Source: Chthonomonas sp. UBA2785
Lineage (GTDB): Bacteria > Armatimonadota > Fimbriimonadia > Fimbriimonadales > Fimbriimonadaceae
Length of the DNA: 62,799 nt
Reading direction: 5' to 3'
Assembly (NCBI GenBank): GCA_002352215.1
Contig: DEIB01000042.1
Location: 1-62,799 of the forward strand
A program made the position numbers and the translations under genes. The notes beneath the pieces were generated by a model. The model saw nothing but the letters and a program-made list of their open reading frames with translations. It had not been told where the DNA came from and ran no database searches. Below, in pieces: positions 48,778 through 57,411 of the stretch (position 1 is its first letter; each line of letters begins with the position of its first letter).

Positions 48778-48896
48778 TTGAGGATCCTTGGGCAAGGCAT
48801 TCCCGCCTTGCTCATGCCCGCTAAGCTATCTCAGACCTCGCCCGATCAGCTCAGAAAGGTGAAGTTGCACCACAAAGTGTTCACTTCGAACCACCT

Positions 48897-49763
48897 TCAG
48901 ATCTCCTTGTTCGCAAGCGAACCGGCCTTGGATCCGGCTTTCTGACGTTGATCCTGCATCTGGCGCTCGCGGCTGTAGCGACGCATGGGGTCTGGCGTTG
49001 ATCGTTCATTCCGGAGTTGGCGCGGAGAGACCCCGAAGGTTTCTCGCACCAGCTTGTTAAATCGCTGTAAGTCCGGCACTCCGACTAAGTGGGCGACTTC
49101 CTTGATGCTGGCCGGGCTACTCATCAGAAGTTCACTTGCCCGGCTCATTCTTGCCTCGCGGACGTACTGCTGAGGCGTCACCCCGAGTTCCGCCCGGCAG
49201 AGTCGGATCAAGTGGTTTTGGCTGACTCCGGTCGCTTCGGCCAACTCAGTCATCGAAAAGGCTTGGCCCAAGCTCTGATCCACGAACCGACGCATGCGGC
49301 CTAACGCCGAGTGTTCCTGCCATTCACTCAGCTCAACCCCCGCTTGGAGAAGAATCGTCCAGATGAGGTTGTTCACCGTCGCCTTGTTGAAGGCAATGCG
49401 GTCAATGGCTGTCCGTAACCACATGTCCATGACGGTCATTTCTCGGTCGTAGGGTTGAACCATGGAAAAGCCAAGAGGTGAGTCGGCCTCAGGGTGGGGC
49501 GAAAAGTTGAGCAGATAGACATCCCCTTCCGGCCCCGTTCGTTGAATCTGCACCAGAGCCCGAGGGGGCATCATCAGCAGGCTATCCGGGGCAAAAGTCT
49601 GCGAGCGACCATTGACGCTGATCTCGCCCGCAAAGCGTGGCAGGATGATCATGTACCACTGGGGAGCCTGCGTAAAGAACTGACGTTCGCGGTAGAAAGT
49701 GAGGCCAGACACCGGCCCGACCGTGGGCGCTAGTCCCAGATTGATCGTGTAATCCGCCCTCAC
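48897..49763 (-). CDS. AraC-family transcriptional regulator
   Basis: A 288-aa regulator. The N-terminal cupin-like sensor (about 20-105; FAPDSLLMMPPRALV) is followed by two helix-turn-helix motifs (about 165-265): FSMTELAEATGVSQNHLIRL, then IKEVAHLVGVPDLQRFNKLV with FGVSPRQLRN. The C-terminal 25 residues are basic and polar. A 9-bp dyad lies 13-48 bp upstream of its start, a likely self-binding site. Target genes and ligand are unknown; the PEP-CTERM gene lies downstream, same strand. Confidence 0.9.
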   Translation of the reverse strand: MRADYTINLGLAPTVGPVSGLTFYRERQFFTQAPQWYMIILPRFAGEISVNGRSQTFAPDSLLMMPPRALVQIQRTGPEGDVYLLNFSPHPEADSPLGFSMVQPYDREMTVMDMWLRTAIDRIAFNKATVNNLIWTILLQAGVELSEWQEHSALGRMRRFVDQSLGQAFSMTELAEATGVSQNHLIRLCRAELGVTPQQYVREARMSRASELLMSSPASIKEVAHLVGVPDLQRFNKLVRETFGVSPRQLRNERSTPDPMRRYSRERQMQDQRQKAGSKAGSLANKEI

Positions 49764-49776
49764 GATGTTGACCCTA

Positions 49777-49811
49777 GACCACTAATCGCGACTACAGACC
49801 AGTTAGTGGTC
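49777..49811. repeat. Inverted repeat upstream of the AraC regulator (putative operator)
   Basis: GACCACTAA (49777-49785) and TTAGTGGTC (49803-49811) form a perfect 9-bp dyad with a 17-bp spacer, centred about 30 bp upstream of the regulator start. Its size and position suit an operator. Confidence 0.5.
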
Positions 49812-49907
49812 ATTTCGGGCATCTCCTCTTCGATGATGGACGTTCGGTCCCGAGGAAATCAAGGGGTCCGGCCCTTGCCTAAGTCTTGCGAGTAAAATGT
49901 CGGAGTT

Positions 49908-50315
49908 ATGCCGCGCCCGTTTCAGCTTTCGGTGGTTTCGCCCGAACGCACGGTCTTTGATGACCAAGTCACGAGTGTGATTGCCCCGGGCGTGGAAGGT
50001 TATCTCGGCGTGATGGCCGGCCACGAACCCCAGATCGTTGCCCTCAAGCCCGGCCTGGTGGAATACGAAGACAAGAACGGTCAGCGCACGTTCGTCGCCA
50101 CGATGGGCGGCTTTATGGAAATCAGCAGCGAGCGCGCCATCATTCTGGCCGAGGACGCTGAGATCAGCACCGAGATTTCCATCGAGAAGGCCGAGGCCGA
50201 ATTGGACAAGGCCCGCCGCGCGTTGCGAGGCGAAGAAGTGGACATGACGCCCGAACAAGCCACCGAAGCGCTGAATCGCGCTATGGTTCGGCTAAAAGCT
50301 GCGCGAATGCGCTAA
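49908..50315 (+). CDS. atpC: ATP synthase epsilon subunit
   Basis: A 135-aa F1 epsilon subunit, in the central stalk of ATP synthase. FQLSVVSPERTVFDDQVTSVIAPGV begins the beta-barrel domain, which has GYLGVMAGHEPQI and FVATMGGFMEISSERAIILAEDAE; the C-terminal helices (about 95-135) follow. It normally lies directly after atpD; here atpD is about 5.4 kb away on the other strand. A TAAAAT box lies 9 bp upstream of the ATG. Confidence 0.94.
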   Translation: MPRPFQLSVVSPERTVFDDQVTSVIAPGVEGYLGVMAGHEPQIVALKPGLVEYEDKNGQRTFVATMGGFMEISSERAIILAEDAEISTEISIEKAEAELDKARRALRGEEVDMTPEQATEALNRAMVRLKAARMR

Positions 50316-50348
50316 ATTTCGCCGACATTTTGGGCAACAATAGAGCCC

Positions 50349-51719
50349 ATGGAATGGCGAAGCGCGTGGGCATTGGTAGCCGTCTTGGCAACTCCGGGTT
50401 TCAGCGAGTCTCGAACCGCGATGAACGATTCGAATTTCACGGCTGATGAAATCCGCGCCCTCCGCAGCTATTGGAATGCTCCTGGCCGCGTCCAATCCCA
50501 TCTTCTGAACGAGAATGGCGGCGAATTTGCCGTGCGCCAAACCGTGGAAGGCAGCCAGTGGCTATGGAACTACAACAAAGCCCGTGGCCTCGCCAAGGGT
50601 GATCCGGGTTCCGCTCTCAGCGCCAATTCTCAGCGAGAGACCGTCTGGACCAACTGGATCAACGCCCGCATCGAGTGGGATTACGCTCAGGCCGCCGTGC
50701 AAGTCGCGCAACGCAATGGCAAGCCCGCTCCGGCCGTGCGCGTGCCGAACCCCGGCCCGTGCCCGGCTGACCTGGTGAACCTGGCCGGAAACCCGCCCGC
50801 CTTTGCCGCACCCGCCCGACCGGAACAGCACACGCTGACCTTCCCGGACGGCATGAAGCTGACCTACAACACCCACGTGCCGATGCGCAAGACGTTTGCG
50901 TACTTCCGGTGGCCGCAAGGGGTGCAAAGCATGGGTCAGCGCGTGAAGACGCTGCCCGAGCGCGAACTCCAGGGCCTGTTCCAGAAGGCCGGGCTCAACA
51001 AGACCGAACAGAACGTCTTTGCCGCCGTGTCGATGCTCGAAGGGGGCTTTGATTCGGTGAACACCTACGATACGGGCTTCGTCTCGGTCGGCCTCATCCA
51101 GTTTGCGACGCTCAAGGAAGGCGGACACAGCCTCGGTCAGGTTCTGCAGCGCATGAAGCGGGAGAACCCGCAAGATTTCCGCACCCACTTCCGCAAGTTC
51201 GGTCTGGACGTGACCGATAACGGACTGCTGATGGCGGCGGACCTGGAATCGGGCGCGACCCGCATCGGCCCCGAGGCCAACCAGCAGATTATTGAAGATA
51301 AGCGGCTGATTGCCGCCTTCCAGCGCGCGGGGCGAATCAGCGAGGCCTTCCGCGTAGCCCAACTCAAGACGGCCAAGGCGATGTACTACCCGGCGGACGA
51401 TGTGATCCGCGTGGATGTGAATGGTACGACGATGACCGGACGCGTGGGCGACGTGTTCCGCACGGAAGCGGGCCTCGCCACGCTCATGGACCGCAAAGTC
51501 AACACGGGCAACCTCGGCCGCATGAACGACCTGGTGGGCCAAGCGGTGCGAGAGTACGACTTGGTCTCGGTGAAGGATGCGGCGCAGCTTGAGTTCTTGC
51601 TGATCCAGGCGCTGGTATTCCGCAAGAACTACCTCCTGGAAGCCTCGCTCAGCCAGCCGGCCCGCCCGGATGTGATTACCAGCCGCAGCGGCACCCGCCG
51701 CCTGCGTGGTCCGCTCTAA
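50349..51719 (+). CDS. Secreted lysozyme-like protein
   Basis: A 456-aa exported protein with a signal peptide (about 1-20, LVAVLATPGFSES). A helical N-terminal part (about 25-150) and Pro-rich linker precede a domain (about 210-400) whose AAVSMLEGGFDSVNTYDTGF then VSVGLIQFATLKEGGHSLGQ recall lysozyme-like peptidoglycan hydrolases: a Glu at the helix end, then the S-x-G-x-x-Q-F turn. The candidate catalytic Glu lies in MLEGGF. The family is not otherwise recognised, and activity is inference. It may be needed for envelope remodelling. Confidence 0.6.
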   Translation: MEWRSAWALVAVLATPGFSESRTAMNDSNFTADEIRALRSYWNAPGRVQSHLLNENGGEFAVRQTVEGSQWLWNYNKARGLAKGDPGSALSANSQRETVWTNWINARIEWDYAQAAVQVAQRNGKPAPAVRVPNPGPCPADLVNLAGNPPAFAAPARPEQHTLTFPDGMKLTYNTHVPMRKTFAYFRWPQGVQSMGQRVKTLPERELQGLFQKAGLNKTEQNVFAAVSMLEGGFDSVNTYDTGFVSVGLIQFATLKEGGHSLGQVLQRMKRENPQDFRTHFRKFGLDVTDNGLLMAADLESGATRIGPEANQQIIEDKRLIAAFQRAGRISEAFRVAQLKTAKAMYYPADDVIRVDVNGTTMTGRVGDVFRTEAGLATLMDRKVNTGNLGRMNDLVGQAVREYDLVSVKDAAQLEFLLIQALVFRKNYLLEASLSQPARPDVITSRSGTRRLRGPL

Positions 51720-51741
51720 GCACGAGCGACATCAAACAAAG

Positions 51742-51776
51742 AACCCCCGAGACCTGGCGACCAGGTTCGGGGGTTT
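51742..51776. terminator. Bidirectional terminator between lysozyme-like and isomerase genes
   Basis: AACCCCCGAGACCTGG and CCAGGTTCGGGGGTT form a long stem with a short CGA loop. TTTT follows on the plus side and AAAG precedes it on the other, so both convergent genes could use it. Confidence 0.8.
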
Positions 51777-51799
51777 TGCTTTCGCGAGAGGCTCGCGAC

Positions 51800-52729
51800 T
51801 TACTGAGGAGCGTCCACCGAGCGGTAGGCGTTGATGAGCGCGATTTCGCCCTCCTTCCCGCCCTGCGACTTGCCGTGCTCCATGCCGTAAATGCCGGTGA
51901 AACCCTTGCTGCGGATGTGCTTGAACACGTTGCCGTAGTTGATTTCGCCGGTGGTCGGCTCGCGGCGGCCCGGATTGTCGCCAATCTGGAAGTACGCAAT
52001 TTCGCTCCAAGCGGCGTCCATGTTCGGGATGAGGTTCCCTTCCTGGATCTGCTGGTGATAGATATCAAACAGGATCTTGCAGGCCGGGCTGTTCACCGCG
52101 CGGCACACTTGGTACGCCTGCGGGATTTCGCTCAGAAACAGGTTGGGGTGGTCGCGGAAGTTCAGCGGCTCCAGCACCATCACCAAGCCGTGCGGCTCAA
52201 AGATTTCGCTGGCGCGGCGCAAGCACTCCACCACATGCGCCGTGTTGTAGGCGATGTTTTGGCGCGGGTCAATGGTGCCGCACACCACGGTCATCCACTT
52301 CGCGTTGACGCGCTTGGCGATGTCCACGGAGGTGCGGACTTCGTCCAGGAACTTGTCGATCATCTCCTGGCGGCCACTGGCGAGGGAGGTTTCCCAGGCC
52401 GTGCTGGGATTCACCACAAACACGCCCATGCGCATGCCCAGGCGGGTCATTTCCTTGGCGATGGCCTCTTGCTGCTCCACCGAGCGGCCCTTCATGCCGT
52501 TGTCTTCCAGCGAGCGGAAGCCGTGGTCGTGCATGAACTTCAGCTCATCAATCGGGTTGTTGCCCGCGTGATTGCCAAACATGCCGAAGTGCGGCGCAAA
52601 GTCGCAGTTGAACGGAGTGGAATCGTCAAAGTTCAAGGTCATCGTCTCCTTGGCAACGGCCAAGCCGCCGGCCAGGCCTGCCCCTACGGCAAGCCCGGAC
52701 CGGATGAAGTCACGTCGATCCATGCTCAT
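51800..52729 (-). CDS. Tat-exported TIM-barrel sugar isomerase/epimerase
   Basis: A 309-aa protein. A twin-arginine signal (MDRRDFIRSGLAV, then a hydrophobic run) directs folded export. The mature part is a TIM barrel of the xylose-isomerase-like or hydroxypyruvate-isomerase type: HDHGFRSLEDNGM, VMVLEPLNFRDHPNL with a metal Glu, ILFDIYHQQIQEGN with Asp/His, and IQIGDNPGR. The gene follows the oxidoreductase gene by 3 bp. Together they form a small exported sugar-conversion pair whose substrate is unknown. Confidence 0.87.
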   Translation of the reverse strand: MSMDRRDFIRSGLAVGAGLAGGLAVAKETMTLNFDDSTPFNCDFAPHFGMFGNHAGNNPIDELKFMHDHGFRSLEDNGMKGRSVEQQEAIAKEMTRLGMRMGVFVVNPSTAWETSLASGRQEMIDKFLDEVRTSVDIAKRVNAKWMTVVCGTIDPRQNIAYNTAHVVECLRRASEIFEPHGLVMVLEPLNFRDHPNLFLSEIPQAYQVCRAVNSPACKILFDIYHQQIQEGNLIPNMDAAWSEIAYFQIGDNPGRREPTTGEINYGNVFKHIRSKGFTGIYGMEHGKSQGGKEGEIALINAYRSVDAPQ

Positions 52730-52732
52730 GGC

Positions 52733-53992
52733 TTAGACCAGCTTGGTTACGCCCGGCACGGCCACGGCCGGCACCGCTCGGCTGCCGAAGGCCAGATCCG
52801 CCGGCATTAGCGTCTCTTCGCTTGCCATCGCCGCATCCCACGTCACGCTGGTGCCGGTGTAGGCGGCCATGCGTCCCATGATGGCGGTAAGGGTGCTGTG
52901 CGCCACTTGCTCGCCCTCGTTGAGGTAGGCGCGGGTGCCGCGAATGCTCTCGATGAGGTGGCGGTGCTCCAGCATGTACGGGTTGAGATTCTCGCCGCTG
53001 AAGCGGTACTCATTCTCCCCGAAGATGCGGTTGGCGGGGTTGGCGCGGCCCTTAGTGCCGACCAGTCGCTCGCTCACGTTGTTGGCGCAGCCGTCGATTT
53101 GGCGGCAGTAGCTGTGCATGAGACAGCCGTCTTCGTATTCGAACTCCACGGCAAAGTGGTCGAAGATGTGCCCGTAAACCTCAGCCTTGCGGACTTCGCG
53201 ACCGCCCAGGGCCACGGCCTTCACCGGGTGCGCCTTCTTCGCCCAGTTCACCACGTCGATGTTGTGGATGTGCTGCTCGCAGATGTGGTCACCGCTGAGG
53301 TAGGTGAAGTAGAGCCAGTTCTTGAGCTGCCATTCCACGTCGCTCCAGCCTTCTTGGCGCGGCACGGACCACAGCGAACCCTGGTTCCAGTAGCAGCTGG
53401 CGCTCACAATGTCGCCGATCGCGCCATCGTGGATGCGCTTCATCACCTCGTTGTAGGCGGTTTCGTGGCGGCGCTGCGTCCCGGCCACCACGCTCAGGTT
53501 CTTGGCCTTGGCGGCCTGGGCGGCGGCAATCACGCGGCGGACGCCCGGGGCATCGGTGGCCACCGGCTTTTCCATAAACACGTGCTTGCCCGCGTTGATG
53601 GCGGCCTCGAAGTGATAGGGGCGGAAGCCCGGGGGAGTGGCGAGGATGACCAGGTCAATGTCGCTGGCCAGCACGCCCTTGTAGGCATCAAAACCGGTGA
53701 ACACATGGTCATCGGTGATCTGAACGCGCTCCTTAAAGTTGTCGGTCAGCGACTTGCGGGCACCGGCGGCGCGGTCGGCAAACATATCGCCGAGGGCCAC
53801 CACGGTCACGGCCGGATCGGCATTCAAACAGTCAAATGCGGCGCCCGTTCCCCGGCCGCCGCACCCTACCACGCCCACGCGCAGTCGGTCTTGTCCCATC
53901 ACGTTGGCGAAGGTACCCGCTCCGAGGGCAGTCATGGCCACCGCACTGGTGGCAGCGAGAAAAGAGCGACGAGATAACGCGAGATCTTCCAT
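52733..53992 (-). CDS. Tat-exported Gfo/Idh/MocA oxidoreductase
   Basis: A 419-aa NAD(P)-dependent oxidoreductase. A Tat signal (LSRRSFLAATSAVAMTAL) precedes the Rossmann domain RVGVVGCGGRGTGAA. AGKHVFMEKPVATDAPG has the EKP motif that binds cofactor and substrate. The C-terminal domain has FTYLSGDHICEQHIHNIDVV, typical of the exported subgroup found in sugar clusters of Planctomycetes and Armatimonadota-like bacteria. It precedes the isomerase gene by 3 bp. A SUMF1-like gene lies just upstream (4 bp). Confidence 0.92.
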   Translation of the reverse strand: MEDLALSRRSFLAATSAVAMTALGAGTFANVMGQDRLRVGVVGCGGRGTGAAFDCLNADPAVTVVALGDMFADRAAGARKSLTDNFKERVQITDDHVFTGFDAYKGVLASDIDLVILATPPGFRPYHFEAAINAGKHVFMEKPVATDAPGVRRVIAAAQAAKAKNLSVVAGTQRRHETAYNEVMKRIHDGAIGDIVSASCYWNQGSLWSVPRQEGWSDVEWQLKNWLYFTYLSGDHICEQHIHNIDVVNWAKKAHPVKAVALGGREVRKAEVYGHIFDHFAVEFEYEDGCLMHSYCRQIDGCANNVSERLVGTKGRANPANRIFGENEYRFSGENLNPYMLEHRHLIESIRGTRAYLNEGEQVAHSTLTAIMGRMAAYTGTSVTWDAAMASEETLMPADLAFGSRAVPAVAVPGVTKLV

Positions 53993-53996
53993 GGCT

Positions 53997-54779
53997 TTAT
54001 TGTTCTAAGTTGACTTGGTCTGCACTGACGACGATTCGAAATCCGACTTGGGGTCCGTCCGAGAGCCACCAGCGGCTCTTGGGAACTTGCGGGTCGCGGT
54101 CCTGCCACTTAATGGTGTAAGGCTCGCGGAGGGAGGGGCCGAGATCCGGTCCTTCGTAGTTAAAGTGGCCGCCGGCGGTGGTCATCACGCTCGGGTCATC
54201 CAGGCTCTTCACCCATTCGCTGGCGTTGCCGATCATGTCGAAGAGCCCCCAGGCGTTCGGCTTCTTGCTCTTCACGGCCTCGGTCTTGTCTTCGCTGGTA
54301 TCCCAGAAAACGGCGTACTCATCCCACTTCTCCGGCAGAGGGGCGTTGGCGCGCGCGGCGTACTCCCATTCGGCTTCGTTGGGGATGCGATAGGGGCGGT
54401 TGAACTTTCCTTCCAGCCACTTGCAGAAAACTTCACTGGCCGGGGCGGCCACGCCAATGGCGGGGTAACCCTTGTGGCCGTAGCCTCGGTCCACTGCCCC
54501 GTAGGGGCGGCTCGGGCGGCTGGCGGCGTCGTGGTTGGCTTCCCGCTGCTCGGGCGTCATGTCCAGGCGCAGGTAGTAGACGTCGTACAGATCCCAGGTG
54601 ACTTCGGTTTCCGAGATGTAGAACGCCTTGACTTCGACCTCTTTGCCCCGAATGTTGACCTTCCCCGCGGGGACGTAGATCATCTTAAATTCAACGAGGT
54701 GGTCGGGTAGGCGTTCGGTATACGACTCGGGCATCGGCGTTACAATAGGGAGGGCGAGAGCGATGTACGCAGCGATCAT
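53997..54779 (-). CDS. SUMF1/formylglycine-generating enzyme-like protein, Cys lost
   Basis: A 260-aa protein of the SUMF1 (FGE-sulfatase) fold, with a short hydrophobic N-terminus that may be a signal. Motifs: YVPAGKVNIRGKEVEVKAFY, ETEVTWDLYDVYY, NRPYRIPNEAEWEYAARA, and VGFRIVVS near the end. The C-terminal Cys pair of true sulfatase-activating enzymes is absent, and no sulfatase is adjacent, so formylglycine formation is unlikely; the fold is also used for binding. It precedes the exported oxidoreductase gene by 4 bp. Its 5' end overlaps divergent apbE by 17 bp. Confidence 0.85.
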   Translation of the reverse strand: MIAAYIALALPIVTPMPESYTERLPDHLVEFKMIYVPAGKVNIRGKEVEVKAFYISETEVTWDLYDVYYLRLDMTPEQREANHDAASRPSRPYGAVDRGYGHKGYPAIGVAAPASEVFCKWLEGKFNRPYRIPNEAEWEYAARANAPLPEKWDEYAVFWDTSEDKTEAVKSKKPNAWGLFDMIGNASEWVKSLDDPSVMTTAGGHFNYEGPDLGPSLREPYTIKWQDRDPQVPKSRWWLSDGPQVGFRIVVSADQVNLEQ

Positions 54780-55680
54780 TGCTTACTTAACGATTGGGAG
54801 TTCCCCATTGAACGTGTCCCGGTACGACTTTACCCAGGCTCATATGGGCGTGCGCGTCGATATTTCATTGTACGCGCCCGACCGAGCCGCCGCCGAGCGC
54901 GCGGCGCAGGCTGCTTTTGACGAAATCTCCCGGATCGAAGTCATCGCTAGCGACTACCGCCCGGACAGCGAAGCCATGCGCCTGTGCGACCGCGCGGGGC
55001 AAGGGCCTGTACGCGTGAGTCCGACCCTGATGAATCTGTTGCTACGGAGCGAGCAGTTTCACTACCACTCGGGCGGGCTGTTTGATGTGACGGCCGGGCC
55101 GCTGGTGCGCCTGTGGCGCGAATCCCGGCGCACGGGCGTGCTGCCCACCCACGAGGCAGTGCAGGCCGCGCGGCGCAACGTGGGCATGGAGGCGGTCATC
55201 ATCGAGCCCGACGCGGGCACGGTGGAAATCACCCGGCCGGGGGTGCGGCTGGACTTCGGGGGGATTGCCAAGGGCTACGCCTGCGATGCGGCGGTGCAGG
55301 CGATGCGGAATGCGGGGGCACCGGCCTGCCTGGTGGAGATGGGGGGCGATATCGCCCTGGGCGATGCCCCGCCCGGAGAAGCGGGCTGGCGGGTGCTGCT
55401 GACCACCACCGGCGAGAGCGTGCAGTTGCACAACTGCGGCGTGAGCACGAGCGGGGACACCGAGCAGTTCATTGAGGTGGGCGGGCGGCGGTATTCGCAC
55501 GTGGTGGACTTGCGCACCGGGCTGGGGAGCACCCAGCGGGTGATGGCGACCGTGATCGGCCCCGACGCGACGACCACCGATGCCCTGGCCACCGCCCTGA
55601 GCGCTGGGGGCTACGCGATGAAGGTGCGGCTGCGGAAGGCGTACCCGGAGCTTGACATCCGGTTGCGGGTCGGGCGCTAG
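54763..55680 (+). CDS. apbE: FAD:protein FMN transferase
   Basis: A 305-aa ApbE that transfers FMN from FAD to a Ser/Thr in a target protein. It has AMG-like QAHMGVRVDISLY, GLFDVTAGPLVRLW, RLDFGGIAKGYACD, and GPDATTTDALATALSAGG with the Asp/Thr ligands for Mg. The N-terminus (1-25) is hydrophobic enough for export or a membrane signal. GGGAGG precedes ATG 54763, which supports this start although it overlaps the divergent gene. No flavinylation target with a Ser/Thr-acceptor domain is visible nearby. Confidence 0.93.
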   Translation: MYAAIIAYLTIGSSPLNVSRYDFTQAHMGVRVDISLYAPDRAAAERAAQAAFDEISRIEVIASDYRPDSEAMRLCDRAGQGPVRVSPTLMNLLLRSEQFHYHSGGLFDVTAGPLVRLWRESRRTGVLPTHEAVQAARRNVGMEAVIIEPDAGTVEITRPGVRLDFGGIAKGYACDAAVQAMRNAGAPACLVEMGGDIALGDAPPGEAGWRVLLTTTGESVQLHNCGVSTSGDTEQFIEVGGRRYSHVVDLRTGLGSTQRVMATVIGPDATTTDALATALSAGGYAMKVRLRKAYPELDIRLRVGR

Positions 55681-55698
55681 GTTCCCCCGCCATAAAGC

Positions 55699-55732
55699 AA
55701 AACGACCCCGCCGCAAGGGCGAGGTCGTTTCT
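55699..55732. terminator. Bidirectional terminator between apbE and atpD
   Basis: AAACGACCCCGCC and GGGCGAGGTCGTTT form a 12-bp stem with one mismatch and a GCAA-type loop. T-rich flanks lie on both sides. Confidence 0.8.
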
Positions 55733-55752
55733 TCGTTGGTACCCCGGGTGCC

Positions 55753-57186
55753 TTAGACGGCCTGGAGCTTGCGAGCCTTTTCGCGGACGTCGTCCAGGTT
55801 CCCGCAGTAGAGGAAGGCCTGTTCCGGAATGTCGTCCAGCTTGCCATCCACCAGTTCGGCGAACGCCGCCACCGTATCCTGGATGGACACGAAGCGACCG
55901 GCGTTACCCGTGAACTGCTCGGCCACGAAGAACGGCTGGCTAAAGAAGCGCTCGATCTTGCGGGCGCGGCCCACCAGCACCTTGTCGTCGTCGCTGAGTT
56001 CGTCAATCCCGAGGATCGCAATGATGTCTTGCAGTTCCTTGTAGCGCTGCAGGGTTTGCTGCACGGCGCGGGCCACGCGGTAGTGCTCTTCGCCCACAAT
56101 GCGCGGGTCCAGGTTCTTGGAGGTCGAAGCCAGCGGGTCCACGGCCGGGTAAAGGCCCTTGGAGGCGATGGATCGTTCCAGATACACGTAAGCGTCGAGG
56201 TGGCTAAACGTGGTGGCCGGAGCGGGGTCGGTCGGGTCGTCCGCGGGGACGTACACGGCCTGCACCGAGGTCACCGAACCCTTGTTGGTGGAGGTGATGC
56301 GCTCTTGCAGGAAGCCCATTTCGGTGGCGAGGGTGGGCTGGTAGCCCACGGCGCTCGGCATACGACCGAGAAGGGCCGACACCTCGGAACCTGCCTGCAC
56401 GAAGCGGAAGATGTTGTCCACGAAGATGAGCACGTCGCTGCCCTGCACGTCGCGGAAGTATTCGGCCATCGTCAGGGCCGTCAGAGCCACGCGGAGACGG
56501 GCGCCCGGCGGCTCGTTCATCTGACCAAAGACCATGGCGGTCTTGTCGATAACGCGCTTTTCGGAGCCGTCGGTGTCCTTAAAGGTGGCTTCCGACATTT
56601 CGAGCCAGAGGTCGTTCCCTTCGCGGGTGCGCTCGCCCACGCCGGCGAACACCGACACGCCCGAAGCTTCGACCGCGATGTTGCGGATGAGCTCTTGGAT
56701 GAGAACCGTCTTGCCCAGACCGGCACCTCCGAAGAGACCAATCTTCCCACCCTTGTTAAACGGAATGAGGAGGTCAACAACCTTGAGACCGGTGGGGAGC
56801 AGTTCGACGCTCACGCTTTGCTCTTCAAAAGTCGGCGGTTCGCGGTGGATCGGCATCCGGTCCACAGTGTTCACGTCGCCGGCGTTGTCGATCGGGTTGC
56901 CCAACAGGTTGAAAACGCGGCCGAGGGTGGCTTCGCCCACCGGCACGGTGATCGGCGCACCGGTGTCGTTGGCGGCCATGCCGCGCATCAGACCGTCGGT
57001 GCTGGACAGAGCCACGCACCGAACCGTATCGTCACCAAGGTGCTGAGCGACTTCAGCCGTGAGGTTGATGCCGCGCTCGGCGTCCACCACGGTGATCGCG
57101 TTCATAAGAGCCGGAAGCGACTCATTCGGGAATCGACAGTCCACAACCGGACCAGTGATTTGGACGACGGTACCAACGCTCGCCAT
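55753..57186 (-). CDS. atpD: ATP synthase beta subunit
   Basis: A 477-aa F1 catalytic subunit. It has GGAGLGKTVLIQELIRN (Walker A, about 150-160), VFAGVGERTREGNDL, ALTMAEYFRDVQGSDVLIFV and the signature PAPATTFSHLDAYVYLERSI. Full length. Only this and atpC of the ATP synthase lie in the window, and atpC is separate, so the usual atpIBEFHAGDC order is broken here. Its start has no strong ribosome site; a TATACT lies about 60 bp upstream. Confidence 0.97.
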   Translation of the reverse strand: MASVGTVVQITGPVVDCRFPNESLPALMNAITVVDAERGINLTAEVAQHLGDDTVRCVALSSTDGLMRGMAANDTGAPITVPVGEATLGRVFNLLGNPIDNAGDVNTVDRMPIHREPPTFEEQSVSVELLPTGLKVVDLLIPFNKGGKIGLFGGAGLGKTVLIQELIRNIAVEASGVSVFAGVGERTREGNDLWLEMSEATFKDTDGSEKRVIDKTAMVFGQMNEPPGARLRVALTALTMAEYFRDVQGSDVLIFVDNIFRFVQAGSEVSALLGRMPSAVGYQPTLATEMGFLQERITSTNKGSVTSVQAVYVPADDPTDPAPATTFSHLDAYVYLERSIASKGLYPAVDPLASTSKNLDPRIVGEEHYRVARAVQQTLQRYKELQDIIAILGIDELSDDDKVLVGRARKIERFFSQPFFVAEQFTGNAGRFVSIQDTVAAFAELVDGKLDDIPEQAFLYCGNLDDVREKARKLQAV

Positions 57187-57411
57187 AAGAATTTTGCCTT
57201 CAAACGCCCATTCTCGCCGGGGGCGAGGCAGGGCAATATCGACTCCGGAGTATACCGACGCGATGCGAGGGGCCTAGACTTCTGCAACCCCCAATGGGGA
57301 CATTTGCCACCTTCATTCGCCTCAAGAAGTGGCCGAAGCCAGCGGCGGGTTGGGCAGAATGTCCAGACCCGAGAGGTATCCTCCGTAAAGCATTTTGAGG
57401 CGACTCAACGT

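Noticed and set aside
50562..51542. 326-codon minus-strand frame over the lysozyme-like gene
   Set aside because: His/Arg-rich shadow frame; the plus-strand gene has a signal peptide and a terminator after its stop.
56029..57411. Long in-frame N-terminal extension of pspA to 56029
   Set aside because: The 461 extra codons run antisense to atpD and mirror its codon pattern; the PspA N-terminal helix begins at ATG 57412.
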